From assembly GCF_001613405.1 (NCBI RefSeq), contig NZ_BDCH01000025.1:186001-250000 (forward strand): a DNA stretch of 64,000 bases, read 5' to 3'. Of the stretch, positions 24,844 to 33,724 are shown piece by piece. This DNA is from Nocardia crassostreae (GTDB lineage Bacteria; Actinomycetota; Actinomycetes; Mycobacteriales; Mycobacteriaceae). The notes under the pieces are model-generated. The model was not told the origin of the DNA. It did not search any database and was given only the letters and a program-made list of their open reading frames with translations. The translations under genes were made by a program, and so were the position numbers. The first letter of the stretch is position 1, and each line of letters opens with the position of its first letter.

Positions 24844-25206
24844 ATGCGGAGGTTCGGCGCGGGACTGCTGACACTGGCGGGCGCGGGGGAAGCAGCGGCG
24901 GGTGTGCCGATTCCGCAGCTCGATCAGGGGCGGATCGGGGTGCAGCTGTCGCACGACGAAACCGCCGCCATTGCGAGCGGGCCGATTCCGGCGCTGGTGA
25001 GCATGGTTGTGCCATTGAATCGCATGGGCGCGGGACTGCATCCGGAGACGCAGATCTACAAGGACGAGAATGGCGGCGTGCACGCCTCGCTGCGACAGGT
25101 GGTGATGGAGGCGGCCGCACACCCGGATGGCAGCGTCGTCGTCTTCTTCAATTTCCCCGGCACCCGCGGCGGTCGTGTGCTGGATGTTTACCAGAACTGG
25201 CGCTGA
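24844..25206 (+). CDS. Small exported hypothetical protein
   Basis: 120 aa from the ATG at 24844, placed there by the GGGAGGG ribosome site a few bases upstream. The N-terminus MRRFGAGLLTLAGAGEAAAG looks like a short signal peptide; the mature part (PIPQLDQGRIGVQLSHDETA, ending RGGRVLDVYQNWR) has no recognised domain. Isolated between hemL (divergent) and a small membrane operon (convergent). Function unknown. Confidence 0.65.
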   Translation: MRRFGAGLLTLAGAGEAAAGVPIPQLDQGRIGVQLSHDETAAIASGPIPALVSMVVPLNRMGAGLHPETQIYKDENGGVHASLRQVVMEAAAHPDGSVVVFFNFPGTRGGRVLDVYQNWR

Positions 25207-25209
25207 GTA

Positions 25210-25449
25210 TCAGTGCTCGCGGTGCAGCACCCGCGCCGCGAGATCGATGAGCACCAGTCCGGACACCGCCACCAGGATTGCCGCCCCGGCCAGCCAGGGC
25301 CCGGAGTAGCGGGTGGCGGTGAAGCCGGGCGATTCCCCGACCGGCGCGAACCATCCGGTGTGCATCCCATTGCGCCAGCACCACACCGCGGCGCCCGCCA
25401 GTAGCGCGGCGACCACGAATTCGGCGAGCACGGCGAGCCATCGCATCAC
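25210..25449 (-). CDS. Small two-helix membrane protein (Rv0514-like position)
   Basis: 79 aa with two hydrophobic helices (about residues 5-25 and 50-71) separated by a polar loop containing Trp and Gly. ATG at 25449 overlaps the stop of the upstream gene by 4 bases. It occupies the place of mycobacterial Rv0514 downstream of hemB. No function known. Confidence 0.75.
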   Translation of the reverse strand: MMRWLAVLAEFVVAALLAGAAVWCWRNGMHTGWFAPVGESPGFTATRYSGPWLAGAAILVAVSGLVLIDLAARVLHREH

Positions 25450-25967
25450 CGCGCCTCCTTCTCCTCGTCGCCGCTGAGTCGTTCCAGGGCCGCGGCCAGT
25501 TCGGCCCGCAGCGTCCGGTGATCGCGCGCCCAGGCCTGGACGAGGCCGCCGTCGCGCAGCTTCAGCCCGATGCCCTTGCGCCGCCGCTGTACTCCGCTGA
25601 GTTCGCCGAGCGCGCGCGCCGATTCCCAGTCCTCATCATCCCAGGACTCCTCGTCGACTTCCGGCAACACTTCGGCGATGTTGCGCAATGGCAGCAGTTC
25701 GGTGCCCTCGCGCAGCGTGTCGGGGGTGAGTTCGACGCTGATGTGCCGCTTTCCGGCGATCACCTGCAGCCAGACGAACCCGCCCAGCAGGGCGGCGCAG
25801 AAGACCAGCCCGAACCAGTGCACATCGCCGCCGCGAATCAGTTCCAGCACCAGGATGAACGCGCACAGCGCGGGACCGTAGGCAATGGTCCGCCAGCGGG
25901 CGCCGGGCTCGGCGAACAGCACGGCCGGAGCGGTTGCGCCCGAATCGGCGGCAGCGGCCCCGCTCAT
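25446..25967 (-). CDS. Two-helix membrane protein with cytoplasmic domain (Rv0513-like position)
   Basis: 173 aa. Two membrane helices (about 28-45 and 52-70) are followed by a soluble domain: HISVELTPDTLREGTELLPL and VQRRRKGIGLKLRDGGLVQA suggest a small PH-like/DUF3093-like beta fold, with an acidic stretch EVDEESWDDEDWE between them. In the mycobacterial order the gene after hemB is Rv0513, a membrane protein of similar length. Role unknown. Confidence 0.75.
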   Translation of the reverse strand: MSGAAAADSGATAPAVLFAEPGARWRTIAYGPALCAFILVLELIRGGDVHWFGLVFCAALLGGFVWLQVIAGKRHISVELTPDTLREGTELLPLRNIAEVLPEVDEESWDDEDWESARALGELSGVQRRRKGIGLKLRDGGLVQAWARDHRTLRAELAAALERLSGDEEKEAR

Positions 25968-25992
25968 AGGCCGTACGCAAAGCTCATGGGGC

Positions 25993-26112
25993 TCAGCCGA
26001 CGAGGCCCGGAATCAACAGCACGGCAAGGGTGAGCAGTCCGAACAGAATGAGCAGACCGAGCACCAGCACATCGCGCCGCAGGCTGTGCGGCTGCTGGAT
26101 CACCACTCGCAT
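25993..26112 (-). CDS. 39-aa single-helix membrane protein
   Basis: MRVVIQQPHSLRRDVLVLGL begins the protein; the rest is one hydrophobic helix ending in IPGLVG. The ATG at 26112 is preceded by GGAGGCAAC, a good ribosome site, while the longer frame to 26196 has none. A tiny membrane peptide in the hemB operon; function unknown. Confidence 0.6.
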   Translation of the reverse strand: MRVVIQQPHSLRRDVLVLGLLILFGLLTLAVLLIPGLVG

Positions 26113-26241
26113 CGTTGCCTCCGCTCCACCGGAGCCAAACCGACCATGACACAACGCATGACGTACGACTTCCGGTTCCCGAAATCCCTGTGACAACCCT
26201 CACCATACCCGGTAGTACGCCCGTAACAAACTCAGGAGTAC

Positions 26242-26754
26242 TCACTGTGCTCCCGGGCGGAAGAACGACTCGGATTCCTTTCGGTAGCACAGGAATACGG
26301 CCCCACCGGCCAGCACCGCCTGCACGATACCCGCACCGCCCGCGACCAGTGCCGCCGGTCCCGCGCTGCCCCCGGATCCGAACAGGGCGCCGATCGCGCC
26401 CAGCCCCAGGAAGATGGCCAGGCCGGTGAGCAGCGTTCGCGCCCACTGCTTTCCACGCCCCAGCTGGTAGACGATGGCGACCCCGGCCCCGGCCAGCACC
26501 AGCCAGAACAGGGCGACCAGCCCGAAGACCACCATCACCCACAACTGCATCTGTTCGAGGGTGATCTCCGGCTGTTTGGCGTGCAGATCCTCGAACTGCC
26601 GCTGCGCCAGCTCCTTCCGCTGCCCGAGCTGGGCCAGCAGGGCGGAGATCACCTGCACCACGCCGACGGCCAGGGCCGCGTACCAGAGCTGTGCGGCGGT
26701 GCGCACGTCCTGCGGGACCGGCCGCGCGGCCGCCGGTGGAACCATCGGATTCAC
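26242..26754 (-). CDS. Four-helix membrane protein downstream of hemB
   Basis: 170 aa. Four hydrophobic segments (about residues 22-42, 70-95, 104-124, 130-155) and a Gln/Glu-rich helix KELAQRQFEDLHAKQPEITL between the first two, probably extracytoplasmic. No family name recognised. It starts 16 bases after hemB and is on the same transcript. Function unknown. Confidence 0.75.
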   Translation of the reverse strand: MNPMVPPAAARPVPQDVRTAAQLWYAALAVGVVQVISALLAQLGQRKELAQRQFEDLHAKQPEITLEQMQLWVMVVFGLVALFWLVLAGAGVAIVYQLGRGKQWARTLLTGLAIFLGLGAIGALFGSGGSAGPAALVAGGAGIVQAVLAGGAVFLCYRKESESFFRPGAQ

Positions 26755-26770
26755 GACTCGCGGTACTCGC

Positions 26771-27748
26771 TCACCGCAGCCAGTGCGCGGCTTCGGTCGC
26801 CCAGTAGGTGAGCACGATATCCGCGCCCGCCCGCCGAATGCCCAGCAGCGATTCCAGAACGGCGGCCCGGCGATCGATCCAGCCGTTCTGGGCCGCGGCG
26901 GTGATCATCGCGTACTCGCCGGAGATCTGATAGGCGGCCACCGGCACCGGCGAGCGATCCGCGACCTCGCGCAGGATGTCCAGGTACGCCATGGCCGGTT
27001 TCACCATGACGATGTCGGCGCCCTCGGCCAGATCCAGCTCCAGCTCGCGAATGGCCTCGCGCCGGTTGGCCGCATCCTGCTGATAGGTCCGCCGATCACC
27101 CTGCAGCGAGGACCCGACCGCCTCGCGGAACGGGCCGTAGAACGCCGAGGCGTACTTGGCGGCGTAGGCGAGGATCCCGGTGTCGGCGTATCCGGCCGCG
27201 TCCAGTCCCGCGCGGATCGCGCCGGCCTGGCCGTCCATCATCCCGCTGGTGCCGAGCAGATCGGCCCCGGTCTGAGCCTGCGCCAGCGCCATATCCACAT
27301 ACCGCCGCAGGGTCGCGTCGTTGTCCACGGCGCCCTCGTCGTCCAGGACTCCGCAGTGCCCGTGCGAGGTGAATTCGTCCAGGCAGGTGTCGGCCATGAT
27401 CACCGTCGACCCGCCGACCTCGTTGACCAGCGCCCGTAGTCCGCGATTGAGGATCCCCTCCGGATCCGAGGCCTGGCTCCCGTCCGGGTCCTTGTCCTCC
27501 GGTCGCGGCACCCCGAACAGCATGAGCCCGCCGACCCCGGCGGTCACGGCCTCGACGGCGGCCTTGCGCAGCGAATCCATCGAATGCTGGAAAACGCCGG
27601 GCATCGAAGAGATCTCGCGCGGTTCGCCGAGCCCGTCGGCGACGAACATGGGAAGTACCAACTGCCGCGGTTCCAGCGAGGTCTCGGCCACCAGCCGACG
27701 CATGGCGGGAGTGCGGCGCAACCGCCGTGGGCGGTCCATTCCGGTCAT
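26771..27748 (-). CDS. hemB: Delta-aminolevulinic acid dehydratase (porphobilinogen synthase)
   Basis: 325-aa TIM-barrel enzyme joining two 5-aminolevulinate molecules into porphobilinogen. The two active-site lysines are in YAAKYASAFYGPFREAV and VMVKPAMAYLD. The metal-site stretch reads DTCLDEFTSHGHCGVLDDEG: it keeps Cys, Asp and Cys, an arrangement between the zinc type (three Cys) and the magnesium type (Asp-rich). The N-terminal RPRRLRRTPAMRRLVAET is typical. In related genomes hemB directly follows hemD; here 7.2 kb of other genes separate them. Confidence 0.95.
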   Translation of the reverse strand: MTGMDRPRRLRRTPAMRRLVAETSLEPRQLVLPMFVADGLGEPREISSMPGVFQHSMDSLRKAAVEAVTAGVGGLMLFGVPRPEDKDPDGSQASDPEGILNRGLRALVNEVGGSTVIMADTCLDEFTSHGHCGVLDDEGAVDNDATLRRYVDMALAQAQTGADLLGTSGMMDGQAGAIRAGLDAAGYADTGILAYAAKYASAFYGPFREAVGSSLQGDRRTYQQDAANRREAIRELELDLAEGADIVMVKPAMAYLDILREVADRSPVPVAAYQISGEYAMITAAAQNGWIDRRAAVLESLLGIRRAGADIVLTYWATEAAHWLR

Positions 27749-27813
27749 GTTCGCATGATATGCCCGTGCCGGACGACGGGCGCGAGCGGTTCGTCACCTC
27801 CGTGCGCCGATGC

Positions 27814-28089
27814 TCACACATGGCTGGGCTCCAGTCGGCGGCGCGGATGCAATCCCAGCAGCGCCACCCCCAGCGGGGTGAGGTTGTGATGCACGCTGTT
27901 CCGGACCCGAATGCTGGCCACCAGTCCGGCTTCGCGCAGCACAGCGGCGTGTTCGCTGGCGGTGGCCGGGGAAACGCCGAGGCGTTGCGCCAGCAGCGTG
28001 GTACTGCCGCCGTCGGCGATCGCCTCGAGTACGGCGGCGCGGGTGCGGCCCAGGAGAGCGGACAGATCGCGGCTGAGCATGGTCGGCAT
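27814..28089 (-). CDS. Short ArsR-like winged-helix protein
   Basis: 91 aa from the ATG at 28089 (GAGGAG 4 bases before it). LLGRTRAAVLEAIADGGSTT, then LAQRLGVSPATASEHAAVLR is a clear ArsR-type winged HTH. In many actinomycetes this module is the C-terminal third of regulators of about 320 aa; here only the HTH is present, so it is either a standalone regulator or a remnant. A long inverted repeat lies 19 bases upstream. Adjacent to the sigma/nSTAND insertion and possibly part of it. Confidence 0.75.
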   Translation of the reverse strand: MPTMLSRDLSALLGRTRAAVLEAIADGGSTTLLAQRLGVSPATASEHAAVLREAGLVASIRVRNSVHHNLTPLGVALLGLHPRRRLEPSHV

Positions 28090-28107
28090 AACACTCCTCG
28101 GTTCGGA

Positions 28108-28150
28108 GACCGGCCGCGTCGTACACCCCTCCGGTACGACGAGGCCGGTC
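28108..28150. promoter_or_regulatory. Long interrupted inverted repeat upstream of the ArsR-like gene
   Basis: GACCGGCC (28108-28115) and GTCGTAC (28118-28124) pair with GTACGAC (28134-28140) and GGCCGGTC (28143-28150): 15 of 17 pairs, 9-base loop. It could be an operator for the adjacent HTH, a leader hairpin, or a terminator. No T run follows on either strand, so a regulatory role is slightly favoured. Confidence 0.5.
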
Positions 28151-28309
28151 GCATTGGTGAACCGATTCGGATGGCAAAAGGTTGGGTGCCCCTTCTCGGG
28201 CGCGGATCGGCCGCCATAATCGGTTTCGCCCGACACCGAATAGGGTGGACGGCGCGGGGACGATCGGTGACGCTGCGAACCATCAGCCGGTCGAACGGGA
28301 GGTATGGCC

Positions 28310-29056
28310 ATGGCCAGTGACGGAGAAGCCCTGCGGGACGCCGCATTCGAGGCGCTGCTCGGGGAAGTGCTGCGCGAGTGCGCCCAGGATCCGCTGCTAT
28401 TGGTCGAGGCCGTCGACACCGGCAGCGCGCTGCTCCGGATCGCCCGGACACCCGAGTTGGCTCCGCCCCCGGCCAAATACCAGTGGCTGCGGCCGATCGC
28501 CCCGCTGCCGGAGAGACGGGCGCCCCGGCCTCCGGGGCGGGTACGGGACAGTTTCGACGAAATCCTGGTGGTGGCCTACGAATCCGTGAGCGAGGTACTC
28601 GTCGGCTGGGCCGCCAAGCAGGTCGGCGATCGCGGCGATGCGGAAGATATCGTGCAGACCGCGCTCATGCGGGTTTACGCCCGGCAGCCGGATATCACGC
28701 GGGTCGACGAGATGCGCAGCTATTTGTGGGCGACGGTCAAGAATCTGGTGCGTGACGCGTGGCGGCGGGCGGCGGCCGAACGGGAACGCGTGGATCCGGA
28801 CGGCGAGGAACGCATCGCGGCGCTGGCGGAGCGGGCGGGATTGCCGTTCGAGGATCTGATCACTTTGCGGCACTTGCTCATCGCCGCGCTCGATCAGCTG
28901 CCGAACCGGGAGCGCGAGGCGGTGGTGCTGCGCACCTACGAGGGCAATACCTATGCGGAGACGGCCGAGATCATGGGGCTGTCCTCGGGCACGGTGAAGG
29001 CGTATGTGCACAACGCGCTGGCGAAGGTGCGGGCCGGGTTGAACGAGGTCGCCTGA
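28310..29056 (+). CDS. ECF-type sigma factor with N-terminal extension
   Basis: 248 aa from the ATG at 28310 (GGGAGG at 28297-28302, 7 bases upstream; the ATG at 28304 is too close). Region 2 lies at about residues 85-155 (VGDRGDAEDIVQTALMRVYA, then YLWATVKNLVRDAWRR) and region 4 at about 180-245 (ALDQLPNREREAVVLRTYEG, MGLSSGTVKAYVHNALAKVR). The first 80 residues, Leu/Glu- then Pro-rich, are an extension not normal for ECF factors. No anti-sigma gene follows; it converges on the nSTAND gene with only 6 bases between stops. A second sigma factor of similar type sits at the other end of that gene. Confidence 0.88.
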   Translation: MASDGEALRDAAFEALLGEVLRECAQDPLLLVEAVDTGSALLRIARTPELAPPPAKYQWLRPIAPLPERRAPRPPGRVRDSFDEILVVAYESVSEVLVGWAAKQVGDRGDAEDIVQTALMRVYARQPDITRVDEMRSYLWATVKNLVRDAWRRAAAERERVDPDGEERIAALAERAGLPFEDLITLRHLLIAALDQLPNREREAVVLRTYEGNTYAETAEIMGLSSGTVKAYVHNALAKVRAGLNEVA

Positions 29057-29062
29057 TCGGTC

Positions 29063-32000
29063 TCAGCGGCAGGGCGGGTCGGTGGTGGCCCCGAGGGGGA
29101 GCAATTCCCGTTCGGCGGCGGTGAATTCGCGATCGCTGATGGCGCACAGGCGGGCGAGGATGTTCTCGCGATCGAGGTTGAGGGTGAATACACCGCTGCT
29201 GGTGATGATCATGCCGCTGCGGCCGGGCCGCCCCACCCATGGCCGGATGTCCGCACCGGGCAGCATGCCGTCCACCAGCGTGCCCTGCTCCACATCCATG
29301 ATCTTGATTTCACCGGTGTCCCAGCCGACGATCACCAGGCCCGTCGTGGTCCGCTCCACCAGCGGGGCCCACGGAATGTGGACCAGGGCGGGGGTGATCT
29401 CCCCGGTGGCGGTGTCCCACACCTCGACCCGGCGCCGTTCGTTCCAGACGTACATGGCGGGAATGTCGAGGGTCTTGTTGGCGGCGTCGATCAACCCGGT
29501 ATCGGCTCCGGACATCCGGCGCACCGGGCGCGCGGCCGCACTGTCCCACACCGTCACCGCACGCGGCATGAAGATCAGCAGTTCATCGGGGGCCGTACCG
29601 TTCTCCCAGGCCCACGCCTGCTCCACGACGACGGCGAACTCGTCGCGATCACGCCAGACCTGCTGCGGCGCGCCGTCCGGCAGACCGGTCGCGGCATGCC
29701 AGCGGGTGATGTATCCGGCGTGCATGGCGGCGACCACATCGTCGCGCACGGCGACCACCGACATCTTCGGCAGCTTGACCGCACCGTTCTGGTATTCGAC
29801 CGGCAGCGGCAGCGTGATCCGGTTGACCGGACGCAGGTCCGGAACCGAATACACCAGCAGCTCATGGGAATCCACGGCGGCAAGCACCAGGAAACGATTG
29901 TCCGCCGTAATGGTCAGCTCGATGATCTTCGACCCCGGCGGCACCTTCACCGAAACCGGCGGCCGCACCCGCGGATACACCTCGCGTAGCTCCAAACGCC
30001 CGATATCGGACTGGAGTTCGGCCTCGTAGCGCCAGTCGCGCCCCCAGGTCATGACCGTGGGCGCCGCACCGAATCCGATCGACGGATCGAACTCGGCGGC
30101 TGCCGCGTGCCGGGTGACGTCGTCGGCGCCCACGACGAACAGCACCGGCCCCGACGGACCGGGCCGGACTATCCATCTGGGCTTGCCGATGGCCTGGTAG
30201 CGGGCCTGCACCCGATACTGCTGCTGCGTCACGATGTCCACCAGGTGGACCAGCTGAAAGAGCGTGTTCTCCGGGGCGAAGGACAGAATCGCGTACCGGC
30301 CCGTCTCGTCCCGGTTCAGGGTCGCGCCCTCGGGCACGGCGAGGCAGCCCGTCCCCTTGCCGATCGACTTGGTCCCCGTCGGACGGCGCAGCACGACATC
30401 ACCGAGCTGGCCGTCGGCGCACGGCACGACGACACCCCGCGCCTCGTCACCGGCGCGGAGCTCCACGCGCCGCCCGTCGGCCGTGCGCAGTTCGTAGCGC
30501 TGCCGCCCGTCTTCGCCCACCACATGGAACCAGGTCTCGCCGGTGCTCGAATCGACGTGCAGCGGAAACAGATCCACTCGCGTATCCGACTTGTACCCGG
30601 TCAGCCGAGCAGGCGAGTCGCCAGCGGTGTCGAAGATGTCGACGGTATCCGGATCGCCCTGGTCGGCGGGCAGCCGGTAGCGATGCCCCACCGGCCGCAC
30701 CGAACGCCGCGTGTCGTACGAAACCACGAGGAGCGCACCGTCTTCGGAGAACCGCACCGCGATCGCCGTCAGCGTCTCGCCCCCCGCCGGGGAGCGGACG
30801 GCGAACGGCCCCGACCGCCCCGCCACATCCCACACCTGCACCCCGCCGAGGTTGTCCACGATCGCCAGCTTGCGCCCGTCACCGCTCAGCTCCAGCGCCA
30901 CCGTATCCCGCACCGGCAGCCGCCACGGCTCGGCGCCGCCGTCGAGCAGGCCGGGCCAGACCGTGACCGTCCCGTCGATATCGCCGGTGGCGACCACCGT
31001 GGCGGTATCGTCGGCGGCCACCAGGCGCACATCCCGGCCCAGCCCGGTCCGGACGGACTCCGCCGAGGCCAGCCGGATCTGCTGGGTGAGCAGGGCCGCC
31101 TCCACCGTGTGATCGCCCGGCGGCGCGAGCCGGGCCGCGGCCTGCGCGTACTGCAGCGCCAGATTCGGCTGTGAGCCCGCCAGTTTCAGCGATTGCTCGG
31201 CGAGCACGATCCCGGCCAGTTCGCGCAGCGCCTGCGCGCGCTGCGCACCGGTGCGGTACGCCAGCACCGCCGTACCGGCGGCGACCAGGGTCACCACCGC
31301 GAGCACGGCGGTAATGACGCGCCAGCGCCGCACCTCGCGCCGCCGCACGCGCAGGCCCGCGAAGACGTAGTCGCGCACCGGATCCGGGATATCGTCGGGC
31401 CGCCGGGCCAGCCACTCCTCCGCATCGGAGAGCGCGCCGCCGCGCAGCAGTCCCCCGTCGTCGTTCGGCTGGGCGGCCCAGGTGCGGCGCTCCCGTTCGG
31501 TGCGTCGCTGCCACTCCAGGAAGTCGCGGTCCGTGACGAGCCAATCGCGCAGCCGGGGCCAGTTGTCGATGAGCGATTGATGCGCCAGTTCGACCACATC
31601 GGCATCGCCCGCGCCGCGCCCGGTGACCACGAGTCGCTCGCGCGCCAGCCGCCCGGCGACAGACCGTAATTCGGGCGCCTCACGCATGGTGAGCGGCACC
31701 CGCGCGAATCCGTCGCCGCGGGGCGCGGACAGTTTGGTCAGCAACCGGCGCGCCGCCCGTGCGTCGCCCGCGTCGGTGAACTGCCCGTAGACCCGTTCCG
31801 CCCGGCGCGCAATGGATCCGGCCGCGCGGCCGACGCGCTCGTAGTCGGCGACGGTCAACCGCCCGCCGTCGCGCTGTTCCCACAGTTCGGTGAGCACCGA
31901 TTCCAGCAGCGGCAGCCCGCCCGGCTCGCCGACCGTATCGTCGACGAGGCGTTCCACCAGGTCGTCGTCGATATCCACGCCCGGCGCGTGGGCGGCCGGA

Positions 32001-33115
32001 CCGCGGATGGCGCGCCGCAGCTGTTCGCGGCCCATGGGCGCGAGCGTGATGGTGGCGCGGTCGAGGGCGTGCCCGAGATCATCGCCGGACAGCGCCTCCA
32101 TCACGTCCCAGCGTAGTGTGAGCAGCACCCGCACCGCCGGATCCTCGGCGCGCTCGAGCATGTCCCGCAGCCGGGTGCGCGCCCGCTTCGGATCGGCGGC
32201 CACCAATTCCTCGAACTGGTCGGCCACCAGTAGCAGCTTCTCCCCCTGCCGCGGTTCGGTTGCCAACCAATCGGTATCGGCGCACAGGGTCTCGATACGC
32301 ACCCCGTCGGCGCGCAGCTGCGGCACCACGCCCGCCATGACCAGTGAGGACTTCCCGATGCCCGAGCGCCCGACGACGGCGACCACCGACTGATCGCGCA
32401 GCGCCTCGACCACCCGCTCGACATCCGCGGCGCGGCCGTAGAACAGGTGGGAGTCGTTCTCCCCGAACGGTTCCAGACCGCGATACGGGTTGGGCAGCAG
32501 CGCCGGATCCAGTCCGAGCACCTCGTTCACCGGAATCATGAAGGCGGTGCGGGTCAGCCGCCGCCGGTCCACCGCGACGGCCATGCCGACCACGGCCTCG
32601 CTGCCCGCGTCCCATACCGGCGATCCGCTGAATCCGCCGGTGATGGGCTGGCTGCCGCTCGCCCCGTGCAGCTGCATCCAGCCGATGCCCTGCGGCGCTC
32701 GGAATTCGCCCCAGACCCACACCCCGTCGGCCAGTTCGGCGGGAAATCCGACCGTGCGAAACTCCCTGCCCCACGGCCGATCCGCCCGCCACAGCGGCGG
32801 CGCGGCGACCTCGCCGAGCACCTCGCCGTCCATCTCCAGCACCGCGATATCGCCGCGGCCGTCCACCCGCACCGGCTCCCATCGATGCACGCGCGCCGTA
32901 ATGCGCGGCGCATCCGGCAGCAGCGGAAAGTCCACCGTCACCCGCGCGGCCGTCACGTCCGCCTCCGGCCCGGCCGCCGCCGTCACCACTTGCGCGCAGG
33001 TCGCGATATGCCCCGGTCCGATCACGAACCCGGTACCGACGGGTTCTCCCGTCGCATCCAACACCCGGGCCACCGCGGCGCTCAACCGCCCAGCGCCGGG
33101 AAACACCGAAGACAT
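29063..33115 (-). CDS. Trypsin-like (degenerate) + nSTAND NTPase + membrane helix + beta-propeller protein
   Basis: 1350 aa from the ATG at 33115. Residues 10-200 form a chymotrypsin-like domain: the Asp (D89 in GRGDIAVLEM) and Ser (S163 in GGFSGSPVW) are present, but the His position reads ATCAQVV (Q42), so the protease is probably inactive. An NPYRGLEPFGENDSHLFYGR linker leads to a STAND NTPase with Walker A GRSGIGKS (249-256) and Walker B LLLVADQFEEL (294-304). A helical arm, one membrane helix (about 597-620, WRVITAVLAVVTLVAAGTAV) and a WD40-like propeller (about 680-1350, units such as GDIDGTVTVWPG and NLGGVQVWDVAG) follow. Such proteins belong to the STAND family of signal-dependent oligomerising switches used in development and in conflict/antiphage systems. 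The effector is not obvious. Confidence 0.85.
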   Translation of the reverse strand: MSSVFPGAGRLSAAVARVLDATGEPVGTGFVIGPGHIATCAQVVTAAAGPEADVTAARVTVDFPLLPDAPRITARVHRWEPVRVDGRGDIAVLEMDGEVLGEVAAPPLWRADRPWGREFRTVGFPAELADGVWVWGEFRAPQGIGWMQLHGASGSQPITGGFSGSPVWDAGSEAVVGMAVAVDRRRLTRTAFMIPVNEVLGLDPALLPNPYRGLEPFGENDSHLFYGRAADVERVVEALRDQSVVAVVGRSGIGKSSLVMAGVVPQLRADGVRIETLCADTDWLATEPRQGEKLLLVADQFEELVAADPKRARTRLRDMLERAEDPAVRVLLTLRWDVMEALSGDDLGHALDRATITLAPMGREQLRRAIRGPAAHAPGVDIDDDLVERLVDDTVGEPGGLPLLESVLTELWEQRDGGRLTVADYERVGRAAGSIARRAERVYGQFTDAGDARAARRLLTKLSAPRGDGFARVPLTMREAPELRSVAGRLARERLVVTGRGAGDADVVELAHQSLIDNWPRLRDWLVTDRDFLEWQRRTERERRTWAAQPNDDGGLLRGGALSDAEEWLARRPDDIPDPVRDYVFAGLRVRRREVRRWRVITAVLAVVTLVAAGTAVLAYRTGAQRAQALRELAGIVLAEQSLKLAGSQPNLALQYAQAAARLAPPGDHTVEAALLTQQIRLASAESVRTGLGRDVRLVAADDTATVVATGDIDGTVTVWPGLLDGGAEPWRLPVRDTVALELSGDGRKLAIVDNLGGVQVWDVAGRSGPFAVRSPAGGETLTAIAVRFSEDGALLVVSYDTRRSVRPVGHRYRLPADQGDPDTVDIFDTAGDSPARLTGYKSDTRVDLFPLHVDSSTGETWFHVVGEDGRQRYELRTADGRRVELRAGDEARGVVVPCADGQLGDVVLRRPTGTKSIGKGTGCLAVPEGATLNRDETGRYAILSFAPENTLFQLVHLVDIVTQQQYRVQARYQAIGKPRWIVRPGPSGPVLFVVGADDVTRHAAAAEFDPSIGFGAAPTVMTWGRDWRYEAELQSDIGRLELREVYPRVRPPVSVKVPPGSKIIELTITADNRFLVLAAVDSHELLVYSVPDLRPVNRITLPLPVEYQNGAVKLPKMSVVAVRDDVVAAMHAGYITRWHAATGLPDGAPQQVWRDRDEFAVVVEQAWAWENGTAPDELLIFMPRAVTVWDSAAARPVRRMSGADTGLIDAANKTLDIPAMYVWNERRRVEVWDTATGEITPALVHIPWAPLVERTTTGLVIVGWDTGEIKIMDVEQGTLVDGMLPGADIRPWVGRPGRSGMIITSSGVFTLNLDRENILARLCAISDREFTAAERELLPLGATTDPPCR

Positions 33116-33270
33116 ACCGGACAGAATGTCAATACATTCGGCAGCGCGCAGCGGAACATCTCGAAAGTCACTGTGAGCAGCGGATTTTGTCGGTGGTCGC
33201 CGGTACAATCGAAGATGTGTTCGATGGGTTCGACTCGATGGGAGCCCATGTGACGACAGGAGGATTGGTC

Positions 33271-33582
33271 GTGCTCGCAGCCGTAACAAATATTTCCGAT
33301 CGAGCCGCAGCCGTACCCAAGAAGGGGGACCTGATCAATCACGCGTGGATGCCGCTGGCCAAGCAGCCGCTCCCCGCGGGCCGGCCGCGGACCTGGTACA
33401 TCGCCCACAACCGGCGGTTGAAAGCCATGCGCTTGGCCATCGCCATGCTGGATTCCGGCGCCTTCAGCCCGGACCAGGCCAGCAATGAGAAGATCCGCGA
33501 CGCCGCCGATTTCATCGGCGTGCACTGGCCCTCGGACGCCACCTGCCGCATGGTCCGCCGCATGATGGCGGCCCAGCGCTGA
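33271..33582 (+). CDS. Small basic hypothetical protein, possibly DNA-binding
   Basis: 103 aa from the GTG at 33271, which has AGGAGG (33258-33263) 7 bases upstream; earlier in-frame codons lack a site. The core TWYIAHNRRLKAMRLAIAML, then IRDAADFIGVHWPSDATCRM is helical and Arg-rich, compatible with an HTH but not matching a named family. Divergent from the nSTAND gene with a 155-base shared control region, and closed by a 17-bp hairpin. Function unknown. Confidence 0.65.
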   Translation: MLAAVTNISDRAAAVPKKGDLINHAWMPLAKQPLPAGRPRTWYIAHNRRLKAMRLAIAMLDSGAFSPDQASNEKIRDAADFIGVHWPSDATCRMVRRMMAAQR

Positions 33583-33601
33583 CCGTACGGTGGGCGAAAA
33601 C

Positions 33602-33639
33602 CGGCCGTGCCCCGCACCTTCGGGTGCGGGGCACGGCCG
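33602..33639 (+). terminator. 17-bp perfect hairpin with TTCG loop
   Basis: CGGCCGTGCCCCGCACC (33602-33618), loop TTCG, GGTGCGGGGCACGGCCG (33623-33639). The C(UUCG)G tetraloop is the most stable RNA loop type. It lies 20 bases after the small gene and about 85 bases before the sigma factor, so it ends the first transcript or insulates the second. Confidence 0.75.
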
Positions 33640-33724
33640 CACCCTGATACTCGTCAGGTTATGTATCCGCCGCTTCCGGTCGACAGTGGAGTTCATCAGA
33701 ACGACCGACACCGAGCCGGAGGCG

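Noticed and set aside
24844..25206. Signal for a lipoprotein in the small exported protein
   Set aside because: No lipobox Cys is present in the N-terminal segment.
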